DNA of 64,000 nucleotides, taken from positions 7,006,792 to 7,070,791 of the forward strand of contig OX422186.1 of the NCBI GenBank assembly GCA_949130485.1, given 5' to 3'. Source of the DNA: Agelas oroides. Lineage: Eukaryota > Porifera > Demospongiae > Agelasida > Agelasidae. Made by a program: the position numbers and the translations under genes. Shown in pieces: positions 13,101 to 24,179 of this stretch; position 1 is the first letter of the stretch, and the number at the start of each line of letters is the position of its first letter. The notes under the pieces are model-generated. The model had not been told where the DNA came from and searched no databases. It saw nothing but the letters and a program-made list of their open reading frames with translations.

Positions 13101-13534
13101 TATATGGTAGAATCAAATCTCCTTGCAGAAGGTGGGGATTACTGGGAATTTGACACACGCAGTGTAATTATGCAGTATACGGAGACCATTGCTGTAATCA
13201 AGACGTCTTTAGAGGTAATCAAATGCCCAGCTATAGGGGCAGCCTCCACGGGGAGGTAGTAGGACATAACATTGATAGGCGCATAATATAAGAAAGCACA
13301 CAGTGTACCTGAATGAGGGAAGCATATTTGTCAATGCCTCTTAAAGTGGATAGGTTGTTGCTGTCGGCAATGAGGGCAGCTACACTTCCACCAGCTTCCA
13401 CGACCTGGCTCAATTTGTTGATGCCTTGTCCTATACAACACAAAAAATGGATGAATAAAGTATAGAAACATAGTATTAAAGAAAAAATCACCACCTGAGA
13501 TATCAATAACTCGAGAAGTGTTCTCCATCTCCAT
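2317..13534 (-). CDS. CEP97: CEP97-like centriolar LRR/IQ protein (about 17 exons)
   Basis: CEP97 works with CP110 at the distal centriole to restrain ciliogenesis. Predicted exons from 5' to 3': 13534-13495 (ATG), 13424-13309, 12126-12024, a tentative 23-nt exon 11965-11943, 11327-11298, 11040-10982, 10378-10336, 10176-10136, 9832-9760, 9476-9394, 8911-8828, 8040-7926, 7514-7395, 7043-5738, 5487-5116, 5012-4868, 4414-4304, 2416-2317 (TAG). Apart from the micro-exon every junction is GT-AG and in phase, giving about 987 aa (human is about 865). The N-terminal third has LRRs (HLDLSDN, TLLLHGN, LSLAENDVTDLNE), then MNNPCV and FDYRPYV cap motifs and GQHHHLVQYL, all hallmarks of CEP97. The 435-codon exon is low-complexity linker. 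Two IQ motifs follow (IQSAVRGYSARR; IQAAWRGYVTR, split by an intron), then a short coiled-coil tail. Only the micro-exon is weak. The start lies 116 bp from the divergent ALDH gene. Confidence 0.88.
2511..2732. repeat. Minisatellite in last CEP97 intron
   Basis: About five imperfect copies of a unit containing GACGTGCTGACCCCACA preceded by a GGCAGACATATG-type block. It lies in the last intron of the CEP97-like gene (2417-4303). Confidence 0.85.
3132..3345. repeat. Two-copy tandem repeat, period 106 bp
   Basis: Two near-identical copies begin with AAGGTTATGCTGGCC at 3132 and 3238. Each carries one X-box-like palindrome near its middle and a second, partly degenerate one at its end. Confidence 0.85.
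3354..4303 (-). other. Intron of CEP97-like gene, nothing else seen
   Basis: Remainder of the last CEP97-like intron. I see no exon, RNA gene or clear mobile element in it. Confidence 0.5.
8047..8683. repeat. Long homopurine (GGGAGG/GGAAG) tract in CEP97 intron
   Basis: About 640 bp of almost pure purine on the plus strand, built from GGGAGG, GGAAGG and GAGAGG units. It fills the intron between exons 8911-8828 and 8040-7926. On the transcribed strand's RNA it is a polypyrimidine run. Long proline/leucine/serine or glycine/arginine ORFs in it are artefacts of composition. Confidence 0.95.
10067..10135. repeat. (CAGA)n microsatellite touching a splice donor
   Basis: About 16 CAGA units. On the minus strand it reads GTCTGTCTG, and its first GT is the splice donor of the CEP97-like exon 10176-10136, so the 5' splice site lies in the microsatellite. 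Confidence 0.9.
10635..10868. mobile_element. MITE-like inverted-repeat element in CEP97 intron
   Basis: Terminal inverted repeats of about 40 bp, starting GTGCATAAGAACGGGC on the left and ending GTTCTTATGTGCAC on the right, surround about 140 bp of noncoding sequence. Superfamily not determined; I could not define a target duplication. Confidence 0.7.
12235..12769. repeat. 19-bp minisatellite in CEP97 intron
   Basis: About 28 tandem copies of a 19-bp unit, CTCTGTATCTCAAAGCAAG, with GTCAG/GCAAG variants. Because 19 is not a multiple of 3, a frame cycles through three peptides, giving apparent repetitive ORFs on the plus strand that are not genes. Confidence 0.95.
12809..12916. mobile_element. 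Short hairpin element with 11-bp target duplication
   Basis: A 108-bp near-perfect palindrome, AGCCTCATTCCCAGGCC to GGCCTGGGAATGAGGCT. It is flanked by perfect 11-bp direct repeats ACTACTTACTT at 12798-12808 and 12917-12927. It belongs to a family of short foldback insertions dispersed over this window. It has no coding capacity. Confidence 0.8.
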
Positions 13535-13650
13535 GCACTGTGCAGCTGCACCCCACCCAACTCCAACCCGCCAATTGGATCACGTGATCACTCTTTGATA
13601 GCAGTCTCACTCCGGATTTCCAGACCCAACATCAAAAACGAAGGCAGCAC
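13535..13650. promoter_or_regulatory. Bidirectional promoter, CEP97-like / ALDH8A1-like
   Basis: Only 116 bp separate the two divergent start codons (13534 minus, 13651 plus). The gap holds a CCAAT box (GCCAATTGG, about 13571) and an E-box (CACGTG, about 13583), and no TATA box. It must contain both 5' UTRs and core promoters unless upstream noncoding exons exist. Confidence 0.7.
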
Positions 13651-16600
13651 ATGGCGTCGGTACAAGTGCTCGAGAACTTCATCGACGGGAAGTTTGTGCC
13701 ATGCAGCCGTCACATCGACAGCTACAACCCCGCCACGGGGGAGGTACACCTGCACGTTCCGGACAGTGGAGAAGACGAGGTGAAAGCAGCTGTGCAAGCT
13801 GCACAGAGCGCCTTCAAGAAGTGAGGACGGCTTGCATGCCCAATTATCAGCTCCTCCTTCTCTTCCCCTTCCTCCTCCTCTCTCTTCCCTCCCCCCCCTC
13901 CTTCTCTTCCCCCACCTTCCCTCTACCCTCCTCCTCCTGCTCCTCTCCCTCTTCGTACCCCCACTCCTCACATTTGTAAATGACGATCATTCCACAAGCA
14001 CTTTACTTAATAGTCTAACAAGCCTTTGCAGACAGAGAAAGGATCTGATCAGAGTTGTTAGTGCAGTGTGGCCAGACCTCTCTCTGTAAAGGAGTGTGAC
14101 TTGTGTCCATTAGTTTCTATGCAATGCATATTAAGCTCCAGACAACCTCGTGACACATGTTGCTCATTTAAGAACTAATGGCAAGCAGTACACTAAAGTT
14201 GACTCATTTTGCTCATTTTTATCTAGAGCGCACAAGCCCTCAGTGGGGCTGCAGCTCACTGAAACTAATAAGCTTACCTGTAGGCCTCCTTGATGTGCAA
14301 TCATAACGTGTACAGCTGAAGATGCTCTTCCTTCCCACTCAAATGATGCTGTATCAAGGGGTAGTCACTTGTATGTCCCGTGTAGAAGCGTTTGCAACCG
14401 GGATCAAAATTGAATCAAGTGATCAAAGCCCTTTTTGGGGGCCGATCAAGGGATCAAGGTGGCCTCCGAGCTGCTAAAATCAATGGATCAAGAATGTGCA
14501 GCTGCAATTTGACCTTTGACCCTTGAAAATCAAGCGATCAAGAGACTCAGAAGGGAACGATCAAGCGATCAAGCATACTTTTGCCAATCAAACATTTTGA
14601 TCGCGGTCGCAAACGCTTCAACAGGCGACATATAAGTGACTACCCCTTGTGTATCTGGCTGCTCTGTTTGTTGTTCGTTTACGATTAATTACGTGAAGGA
14701 GTGCATAAGGTCTGTGTTTGTTGCATATTAGTTTCTGTTTTTTTCCTGAATTTCCTGCAGTCAGGCAGCTATTGTTATTCTATCATTAATCACCCACTGC
14801 ACAAAAGGTTCAGCTCCCAGACTTGTCGAACCCATTCTCAGTAAAAGGCACACAAAATGTCAGCATCTGGTGGTTACGTTAATGCTTTGATGTTCTAGGA
14901 AAAGATACATCTTTAAGTAGTTTTGCGTTATATATTAACACTGGTGTCAGCACACAATTAAAGTTGTGTTCTGGGAATGGGATTCACAACAGTGATGCTT
15001 TTCACAGAGTAGAAAAATGGGTTCTGATAGTATAAGGAGCCATGTAAGCTGTGGGCATTTCCACAGTTGACAACAACACATTTTCATGGATATCTAACTC
15101 CACATCAGGTGGTCTAAGACACCAGCAAAGGAGCGGTCACGCCTGATGAACCAGATTGCTGACCTAGTTGAATCACGGCTGGATGAGTTTGCTGAGGCGG
15201 AGTCTCGTGACCAGGGTAAACCTGTCTGGCTGGCTAAGGCGGTTGACATTCCCCGTGTGAGCCTCAACTTTAGATTCTTTGCATCAGGAATTCTACACAC
15301 CATTAACACGTGAGAGAGGGGAGGGATGGGGGCGGGGCTGTGGTGGTTACTACATTGGCCTTGGTAAGAAGCTAGGTAGGGATATACATATAACATGTAG
15401 CCCGTATTTTACCTGGGACAGTTTGGTTCACTATGTATATGGAGTTATTTATATAAACTTCCCTCCCAGTCCAGTATTAGCTACTGTTACGTAAGTGGTG
15501 TATCCAGCAAAAAGTCAAGACCTTGGCATGGGCCATGAATGCAAAATTATGATGTTACGCTATAGGATATGGTTTTAGACTTTGATTGATGCTGCAGATG
15601 TTTCAATAGGGATAGACAAACGTGTCAGTGTTAGCATGGCTTTACTTGACTCCAATACAATGGCATGGGAAACAAAAACTAACAGACTAAACAAAAAACC
15701 CAGACAAAGAATTTCCTTTGATAATGTTTTGGGTCATGTTTACTTTTATGTGCATTTTCATTTTTGTCAAGAAGTAGAATGTGGCATGAAACCATAATAT
15801 ACTGCCAGGGTTCTAGGCTAAGCAACAATGGATTAGCCTAGGCTCAGAGGAGGTATGACGCAATCACGTGATAGCAACAATTAACTAACATTCCAAAGCC
15901 AAGAAGTGTGGATGCAAACTAAACGAAAGGCTATATGGATGAAGTAGCGATGGGCACAATGGACGTGCATGGTTTTGGCAGTTAAAATGGCCTCCTGTGA
16001 CTCACCTTGCGTTGAACTTGCAGCCTACAAGCCTAGCCTGCGAGGTGAGTCATAATAACCAATTTTGACTAACCAGATGGCTTCAGCTTAGTCAAAAACC
16101 CAATGCGCCTGTCCATAGAGCGATCCTTGAAGCTTGATCCATGATTCTTGCCCTTGGAACGTCATCAGAGCACACTAATTGTTACTATGATGTGACGTCA
16201 TGTCCTCCCTCCACTGGTCTAGGCTTGTTCCCAGGCCTCGCTCGTACTGCAGGTAGTGACAAACTGGGCGAGAGCCTGGAACTGAAGCTAGGGTTAGCCT
16301 TAGTCTGGAATTATGGTACCTCTTTGTGTGTCTTAGATCCACAGTGCTTCCAGAGATTGATGCCGTCAACTATACCTGCTCTTCCCCAGTGGGCGTGGCT
16401 GGACTCATCTGTCCCTGGAACCTCCCCCTCTATCTCCTCACATTCAAGATTGCCCCTGCAATTGCAGCTGGGTGTACAGTGGTGTGCAAACCTAGTGAGA
16501 TGACCTCTCTCACTGCCTACTTGCTGGCGAAGGTCATGAATGAAGCAGGTTGGTGGAAGATGGGCTGCAAGCATTAATTCTCAGTTTTTACCTATACTTC

Positions 16601-19543
16601 AAGGATTCAAAGAGAAAACCAATACAATCTATGATACTGACTTGCTGAAATGTCAGCAAGTTTCTATCATTGTTTTCTTGAACATTTTTTTTTTATTGCA
16701 GTGTGCTGATTTCAGCTTGTAACTTTGTTCCCAGGCCTCCCCTGTTTTACTCTTCCGTTTGTGTTCATGTGGAATGTAAAATGGGAAAGGCCCGGGGATG
16801 AGGGTACTTGTAACCTAGGTCCTATCCTGTGTTGATACTCTGTTGACTTGCAGTGTGACTAACCTCCATTGTGTAGGTTTGCCTCCTGGTGTGTGCAACA
16901 TCGTGTTTGGTTTGGGCCCTCGTGCAGGAGAGGCCATTGTGAAGCACCCAAATGTCCCCCTCATCTCATTCACTGGCAGCACAGCAACTGGGGAGAGAAT
17001 CCAGCGGTTGTCTTCACCCTACGTCAAGAGACTCTCACTAGAGGTGAGAGAGACATAAAGCTAGAAAGGTAGAGAGTGCACCCAAGGTCTTTTACTAGAC
17101 CTTTGGCATCACTCCACTGTGTTTCATAGGGTACTTATAAAACGTCTCAAGTTATGATGCTAAAAGCTACAACTAGATGCTCTACATATCATCAGGGCAA
17201 AGAATAATTCCCATGGAAATAAGCTTCCTACTTCTAGCTGTGTATACACTGTATGTGTAGACTGCGTATTTGACGTCAAAACTAATGACTCCACCCTTAA
17301 AATCTTGACTGCAAGGATCCAGCGACCTTACCTTGCCCTTATCATAAGCGGTGTATGGATGACAGAAGCTGGACTGCTCATAGATAGCAGAGTTCTCCAT
17401 CTAGCATCATGGTTTGAGTGTCAAGTTTACCCATGTGTAGAGCACTGCAGCCATAGTACTGGCCATGGCTGGACAAATGCTTGCATTGAATACAGGATTG
17501 TATAGTCATCTACCTCTGGTTGTGGTTACCAAATTACTAATTGCTCAGGCTTGTGCTATGATAATGAAGCCCCTCCCTACACACACATGCACGCATGCAC
17601 ACACACACACACACACACACACCTCACCAGCTTGGTGGCAAGAATGCAGGTGTGGTGTTCAGTGATGTAAACCTAGAGAAATGCCTTCCAACGATGATCC
17701 GCTCCTCCTTTGCCAACCAGGGCGAAATATGCCTTACCACCAGTCGCATTTTTGTACAAGAAGCTATCTATGACAAGTTTCTTGAGAGATTTGTGGAAAT
17801 GACCAAGTGAGCTCTTTCGACCCTTCCTTTCTTAGCATGTACGTTTTAATCTTTCACCGTGCGTGTCTCCTTTGTGCAGGCAGATAAAAGTTGGTGACCC
17901 AACGGACTCCAGTAACATGATGGGAGCCCTTGTTAGCAAGGAGCACCTTGCCAAAGTTAGTGTTGTTCACAAAATCCTGTAGTTCAGAAGTTTAGGTATT
18001 AACTACCATTCAGTCCTCTCATGGTTATACTTTAGATTAGTTGCTACATGTAATAGCTTCAAGAGATTATCCTACGTGGATAGCACCCACTGCATGAAAT
18101 AGTGCTCAAACTTTGAAGAGATAAGCAACATGCATGGTAATGGAAATAGTTAATGATTGTACGGTTCTTCAATTCCAACCAAAAAGTTTATCAAACTGTC
18201 ACTACACTGGTACTACAGTGTTGTAGTCTCCATCTGGGCATGCCACACTAGGTTAAAATGGGGAGTACTCAAACCTTTTAATGCACAACTGGTTTCAGGC
18301 TAAGCCGGTCTTGTCAGGTGCAGAAGACAGACACCTTTAGACAATAGTACTAGTATAACAGGTGCGTAGGAGCTGCAGGGTTTCTTTGATTAATTTACCA
18401 AGTCCTTACACTACTTTGGCTTTTATGTGGGGTGGTTTAATTGGTGCACATTGTTTGAAGCAGCCTTACCGAATGCACAGGTGAAGGGGTACATTGAACT
18501 AGCCCGGCAGGAGAGCTGCACCATCCCGTGTGGAGATGGTGTGGAAGAGCTACAGCTACCAGAGAACCTAAAGAATGTGAGCAAAGTGTATGGCTACGGC
18601 ATCTTGTTGGCTGCCAGTCCAGTCTATAGTGATCAAACCAAGTTGTCACAGACTACAAGGGTGGAAGAGATGTTTGCTGAGGACTACTTGTTTCAAGAGT
18701 ACTTGTAACTTGTCTTAGTGAAACTTGTTTACCTTGCGACTTAAATACGATGTAAGCTTTAAATTTCAAGGTGCTTTCATATGAATTCCCAATACATACA
18801 TAGTTCACAAGGTAAATAAAAAGTATCTTATTTTATTCACAAGCTAAGACACTCTATCAAGCTACGGAGACTAAGTACAAGAAGGCTCTACAAATGTAGA
18901 ACACAGTCTCACTCTTACATCTGATACTTGAAGTTGTGTTTGACGCTATACATGCAGGGATATTTTATGCGTCCGACAGTGATCACAGATGTGTTGGATG
19001 ACAGCAGACTGATGCAGGAGGAGATCTTTGGACCAGTCACCTGCATCCTCCCCTTCAAGACAGAGGAAGAGGTGTGTGGATCAGCAGGGAGAAGAAGTAT
19101 ATGCATGTTATATCTTGTTCACATCATTGTCCTTGACGATGGCTCTATTCCAACAGGTGATAGAGAGAGCTAACAATGTAAAATATGGTCTGTCTGCTTG
19201 TGTGTGGTCAGAAAACTCTGGAGTCACGCACAGAGTCTCCCAAGCACTTGATGTGAGTTTGGTAGCTGGTCATTTTAGCAGCAGCCATGGAGTTGAGTGC
19301 CACTACACCAAGTGCCTACTTAGCTAATAGCTACATAGTGAAGTTGCCTATTGTTAATAGCCACTATAACTATACACAACTTGTTCATTTCCCCAGGTAG
19401 GGACTGTGTGGGTAAACTGCTGGCTAGTGCGAGATCTAAATGTTCCCTTTGGAGGTGCCAAGCTGTCTGGTGTGGGGAGGGAGGGGCTGAAAGATTCATT
19501 TGATTTCTATACTGAGAAAAAGACAATCTGCATTAAACATTAA
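13651..19543 (+). CDS. ALDH8A1: ALDH8A1-like aldehyde dehydrogenase (10 exons)
   Basis: NAD-dependent aldehyde dehydrogenase. The family oxidises 2-aminomuconate semialdehyde in tryptophan (kynurenine) breakdown and can also act on retinal. Exons: 13651-13820, 15109-15309, 16337-16548, 16877-17043, 17631-17806, 17880-17955, 18481-18576, 18958-19071, 19157-19252, 19397-19543. All are GT-AG and in phase; 484 aa against about 487 in vertebrates, so complete. Diagnostic motifs: LENFIDGKF start, [16 protein letters not shown], cofactor-binding [12 protein letters not shown], catalytic Glu250 then LGGKN across the exon 4/5 boundary, nucleophile Cys284 in [26 protein letters not shown], and an ALDH8-type [12 protein letters not shown]-terminus. 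An AATAAA near 19784 may be the poly(A) signal. No lesion seen. Confidence 0.95.
14355..14649. mobile_element. MITE in ALDH8A1 intron 1
   Basis: A 295-bp element with about 55-bp inverted termini, CAAGGGGTAGTCACTT on the left and AAGTGACTACCCCTTG on the right. It is flanked by a 5-bp TGTAT direct repeat (14350-14354, 14650-14654) and is noncoding. The rest of intron 1 (13821-15108) shows nothing I recognise. Confidence 0.8.
15310..16336 (+). other. ALDH8A1 intron 2, no gene seen
   Basis: Noncoding intron without recognisable features apart from a hairpin-family half-site (CTTGTTCCCAGGCCT) near 16215. Confidence 0.5.
17588..17622. repeat. (CA)n run before an ALDH8A1 splice acceptor
   Basis: A CA microsatellite ending 8 bp before exon 5 (17631). 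It occupies the place of the polypyrimidine tract. Confidence 0.85.
17956..18480 (+). other. ALDH8A1 intron 6, nothing recognised
   Basis: Noncoding intron between exons 6 and 7. No repeat or RNA gene seen. Confidence 0.5.
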
Positions 19544-20077
19544 TAATTATTGACTTCAGTTTGCATGCTGTAGGATTATGTATAGGATTTTTTCATGAGA
19601 CAATTTTCATTGCAAATACATTTTCAAGTCAGATTGCAGTATTCCTCAGTACCTCAGGATGTCAAATATTGCTTTCAAAATCAAGTCTTGGACCCACTTG
19701 GTTTGATGTATATACCAGTATACACAATATTATGTGTACGATTAAATTTGGAGCTAAAGTAGAGGACTGACTTAGTTGTAAGCAATAAAGAACTGGACGA
19801 TGGGAAGGCCTGGGAACAAGGCTACTTTACCTTGCATTAGTCTAATGACAGTAATAGTAGCTACATACGTATACAATGAATGGTATTAACAATTCATCAA
19901 ATAAGGAAACATGCATGCTTGTGTAATACTTAAAAGGAAACATTATCAATGTAGTCGATTCTCAAGATACAAACATGTAAGGTGCAAGATATAATTTCTT
20001 AGTTCATGTTATTAGCCTACAATGATTTCAGAACTCTATCAAGAATGACTGTAAGCCTGTTATGTATAGATCCATAC
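19544..20077. other. Convergent intergenic region
   Basis: Holds the ALDH8A1 3' UTR, with AATAAA at about 19784, followed by one arm of a hairpin-family element (AAGGCCTGGGAACAAGGCT, about 19805). The minus-strand membrane protein gene ends at 20078. Confidence 0.5.
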
Positions 20078-21931
20078 TTATTGATGTTTGCACCACCAAC
20101 TGGTGTTTTCAGAACCATCATCATCTTCGTCCCTGTTCTGGGGCAGCGGCTGGTACTCACATGAATTCACTATCCTATCTGAAAGTTGCTCTTCATCACA
20201 CAACTCTTGTTGCCTAAAGCAATGGCTTTGCCAACTTTGTTGCAGGTACTGGCACACAATTCTTGACTTTTGCTGACATTTTTGAAGTATTTTCAACCAC
20301 AAAAGAAGTCTGTATGCTACATATGTAAGAAAATAGATTAGCGGTAGTGTTGCAATGAGCCCTGCCAACTGGATCCACTGTGATTTTGCACTGTAAATCA
20401 TCCACAATGATCCAACACCCAGTGATGCTAAAATCAGACTATCCAAAACATTCAACCAGTTTTTCTTGTATGGGCACAGCAAAGCAAACAGCAGGGAACC
20501 TATGATAAGGACAACTGTAGACACGACCAACTCAAGTGAATTTTTTTCAACACAAGCAACATCGATCACAAAAATCACAATGCGTGTAATGAAATAAAAT
20601 GCAGCAAACCACCTGTAATCATTTGTGCCATCTGTTCTGTTCTTGTAACAACCCTGGAAAACATCAGCAAATATGTGCAGTGCAGGCCACCTGATTTTCA
20701 AGCAACCAAGCAGCTTCTGAAATGTTTCTGTTGGGTATAAAATGAGAAGCAATGGTGGCAGAGCAACGAAAGTTGACAGGACAGCAATTGCAAGAATGGC
20801 AAAAGGGAGGTGTTCGTTACCAAAGAAGGGAACCGTTGGAGCAAGCAACACAAACCGTGACACATTTCCTTGAATATCTGTTACACTTACTTCACTCAGA
20901 AGTTTGCCTGATACTATGATGAGTTTGGTGTATGCTAGTGTCAGGAAGGTGATGAAAGTACTAATAATGGAGGCTTTTGGATTCCACCTTGAGTGCTTTT
21001 GGAAAGGAGCAAGACATCTGTGAAAAGGTTTCCACATACACACAACCACTCTAACATTCCTATCATGTAGCTCAATGAGAATATATGTGATAACTATCAG
21101 AAGCAGTGGGTAAAATGCTGGTAAATATTGTAAAGCTAGTGCTTGAAGTGTAGTAATATTCTCACTTACACAGAATGGTGGGATTGTGGAACGAAAGAAA
21201 TCCAAGTTCCAAATACCATAAAATGTGATGAAAATTTTCCCTGTGTCCTGCACAGACCAAAATTGATCAGCATGTATAGTAAATGCTAATTTGTTGTTTT
21301 CTATGACTCGTGCAATGATTTGTGCAGAGAATATAAACACATTCAGAGGCCCTGAAGTTGCACTGACTTGAAACATCACAATGACCAGGTAGAACACAGT
21401 TATTGGCAAGAGTAGATACAGTGCCCAGCCATAGTTCTGGGAAGAACACTTTGCACACTGCAGGTCATAAGTAAGTAGAGCAGGACCATACCCTTTTTTA
21501 CATACTCCACATAACTGACCTTCTCTGTTAAAGTATCCACACATGAAATTGTTTAGTTCTGAGACATTTGATGGCAAGGTGGTTCTAAAATCTGACTTGC
21601 TTTCAAAAAAACAAAGTCCTACAGCTTGAACTCTTGTGATGGGATTATAAGTTAAACAGTATTGGAAGAGAAGTGATGTGTTACATGTCTTTGGGTTACA
21701 AACGATCCCTTCGGTTGGAGGACCACATACACATTCAACAGTTGTGTTATCACCTACTATCTCTCGCTGTATGAACCAGGGTGGACAAGGGTCAGTATCC
21801 TCATCACTGGGAGCTGGAACAAAGCAGTGTTCTTGGTCACTGCCAGCTACAACTGCTGACAAACCAAACAATCCAACTAGTGCTTCACACCAGATGAACA
21901 ACTGCAAAACTGCTAGCCTGAACATTTCCAC
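20078..21931 (-). CDS. Cys-rich multi-pass membrane protein, intronless
   Basis: 617 aa from a single exon. An N-terminal hydrophobic segment (residues about 4-29) looks like a signal peptide. It is followed by a Cys-rich, presumably extracellular region of about 130 residues, including an EGF-like CGVCKKGYGP and CAKCSS stretch. Eight or nine hydrophobic helices follow, beginning at YGWALYLLLPITVFYLVIVM and including CPYKKNWLNVLDS between two late helices, then a polar, acidic cytoplasmic tail. I associate this architecture with a large, functionally unassigned family in sponges and other early animals. No enzyme or channel signature is visible. The lack of introns, beside intron-rich neighbours, could reflect retroposition. 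Signal-peptide-like fragments upstream suggest local duplication. Confidence 0.85.
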   Translation of the reverse strand: MEMFRLAVLQLFIWCEALVGLFGLSAVVAGSDQEHCFVPAPSDEDTDPCPPWFIQREIVGDNTTVECVCGPPTEGIVCNPKTCNTSLLFQYCLTYNPITRVQAVGLCFFESKSDFRTTLPSNVSELNNFMCGYFNREGQLCGVCKKGYGPALLTYDLQCAKCSSQNYGWALYLLLPITVFYLVIVMFQVSATSGPLNVFIFSAQIIARVIENNKLAFTIHADQFWSVQDTGKIFITFYGIWNLDFFRSTIPPFCVSENITTLQALALQYLPAFYPLLLIVITYILIELHDRNVRVVVCMWKPFHRCLAPFQKHSRWNPKASIISTFITFLTLAYTKLIIVSGKLLSEVSVTDIQGNVSRFVLLAPTVPFFGNEHLPFAILAIAVLSTFVALPPLLLILYPTETFQKLLGCLKIRWPALHIFADVFQGCYKNRTDGTNDYRWFAAFYFITRIVIFVIDVACVEKNSLELVVSTVVLIIGSLLFALLCPYKKNWLNVLDSLILASLGVGSLWMIYSAKSQWIQLAGLIATLPLIYFLTYVAYRLLLWLKILQKCQQKSRIVCQYLQQSWQSHCFRQQELCDEEQLSDRIVNSCEYQPLPQNRDEDDDGSENTSWWCKHQ

Positions 21932-24008
21932 TGCGATGTACCCCTATGATAGCTAGCTAGTTGGTGATACTCAATCTTCTACAGATATTGTTGTAACAGA
22001 GTGTTTCCAGTTTTTCTGCCTTTTTATAATGGCAAGCCAAAGGAGGCTATAACAACACTGATGTAATGTTTATTAATTCTTGCCCAGGGCTTTTCTTCAC
22101 CTTGAAGGCTTCGGTTTCAGTACTAGTGTAAACATTAGCTCAGACATGATACCTAATAACAGATGATGTAATGACTACTTTGTTAGGTTTCTCAAAGGTT
22201 CTTGGCAACCAGCCTTTATGCCTATACCTAGCTGTTTTGGATGATGTGATGTAATGTTGTGTCGATATCATGTTGCTAGGCAACATGCTGTGGTAGGCAA
22301 CATGCTGTGGTACGCTACAGATTGGCCATAATTACTTAGGGGAACTTCAGCAGTGTCTAAACTCCTACAAGGAAACATGGATTGTCCTGATTAAAAATGT
22401 ATCTTTGCTACTGCCATAGTTCAGTTCTTTTCAGTGTCCATTTTCGATCTGCTAACGATTTGCTCCTTGAATTTCTCCCTTATGACCTGCCACAATTCTT
22501 TCTTATCAGCACCTCAATCTCTCTAACTTGCTCACATGGTGTTGAATTTACATCTTGCCACTTGTGAGCAAACATACATATTTACTGTAGGAACCCAGAG
22601 CAATCTCGATTGTGTACATTCAGTAGCAGGTGAGCATTTCAGACTATAGATGGTTTACAAATATCAATTAAACCTCAGACCCTGACTTTTGCCCTCAGGA
22701 ACTGAAGCCATGCCCCCATGAAAACCATCCATAGCTAACAGCATTCGGGAGGAATGATAGAGGCAGTTCAGTTTCTACTGTACTAGGTACTATATATCTA
22801 TTCTGAGCATTACATAGAATAGGTACCAGCAAGAGAACCAACGTACAGCAAGTTATGTTGAAGGATAAAGATTTCCAAACCTGCAAAATTACTGGCCAAA
22901 ACATCACTACACCTGTGCACTTACAAACATCAATGCATGATACTGAATGATGAACTCTACATTGTTGTGAGCTAGAAATATACTGTTATATTGACATTGC
23001 ATTAGAACACTGCCATATTGTTTACACTGTGGCTAGAATAATGACATCATATATTATTATGTCTAGTACAGACTAAGGTGGCTAGCATGACAATTATATT
23101 ATGTCTAATACGGATGTTACAAAGGCAGAGTAGCAGCAGTAAGGTATGTACATATTCCATTAAAGGTTATGTGTAATAATGTTGGTGTGGGGGTGGGGGT
23201 TCCTTGCTATTTGATCTATGTGTATGTTACAAACCATCAAGGGGAGTAGGCTACATCACATGCCTATGATTATTGTGCTAGGTAGTAGTTGTGCTCTGGT
23301 TTTGTGTTGCAATATGTTGTCGTGACGCCATACTGTGATACCATGTATACTGGTACCATAGCTGTACCCATATAGTTCAAACTCAATTAGTCTCTACCAA
23401 TACCCCACTGTGGGATCCAACTGATACGAGTAAGTCTTAGAGCAAAAATAAATGTGAAAGGGGACTTTATCAACATCATAACATTTTCAAGTCCAAAGTG
23501 TAAACAAACAAACAAACAAGCCAATGTAACATTTACAGATGCATGTTCCTTCAATTTCTCCTTTTGTTAATTTCTCTGTCATGATTAATATATTGCTATT
23601 TTAAAGAACCCAGTTTACTGAATATGCTTACAGACATTCCCCATAATGCTAACAAGTTAATTTGAAAATACCCACCTTGATATTGGCATTTCCTACACTT
23701 ATTTATTTTGCTACCATGAAACCATAACACCAGCATGCCATCACTGCAGTGTATAGCTATACAAGCATGACATCATGGTGATGTAAGGCGTAGGTAGACA
23801 ATACCAAAGAAATATCTTACTACAGAAAAAATCAATTTTTTTGCTATGGGCAGTTGACCTTTATCTAATTTCTACGTACATGCTCGGATGCACAAGTTTT
23901 CTACAAAAATGTCATGCCCAGGTATGCATGTATGTGTTTGTCCATGCAACAGAGCCATCAAGAACATTGGCAATCACTTGGTTCTGTTGCAATCTGCTGT
24001 GATCTTAA
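21932..24008. other. Intergenic, mostly featureless
   Basis: One X-box-like palindrome, GTTGCTAGGCAAC, lies at 22272-22284, about 340 bp upstream of the membrane protein gene. Apart from the short ORF at 22695-22907 I see no genes. Confidence 0.5.
22695..22907 (-). other. Short ORF with signal-peptide-like start
   Basis: A 70-codon ORF with a strongly hydrophobic N-terminus (TCCTLVLLLVPILCNA) and a plausible cleavage site. Its first residues loosely resemble those of the neighbouring membrane protein. It could be the first exon of a third paralogue or chance; no downstream exon was found. Confidence 0.2.
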
Positions 24009-24179
24009 TTAATACACACCATGATGTATAAACCAGGGGGGACAAGGGTCAGTATCCTCATCACTGGGAGCTGGAACAAAGCAGTGCTGTTGGTCACTGC
24101 CAGCTACAACTGCAGGCAAGCAATATAGTAATTCACGCAACATAAACAACTGCAAAACTACTAGCCAAAACGTCTCCAT
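24009..24179 (-). pseudogene. Truncated duplicate of the membrane protein N-terminus
   Basis: A 56-codon ORF whose signal peptide and first extracellular residues match the 617-aa neighbour closely (shared VVAGSDQ, HCFVPAPSDEDTDPCPPWFI). Similarity stops abruptly after FI, followed by a stop codon. A possible donor (CATG|GTGTGT) lies at the break, so it might be a lone first exon, but no continuation is seen. Confidence 0.7.

Noticed and set aside
13588-13979. Arg/Gly-rich minus-strand and Pro/Ser-rich plus-strand ORFs
   Set aside because: They overlap ALDH8A1 exon 1 and a pyrimidine-rich stretch at the start of its intron; composition artefacts.
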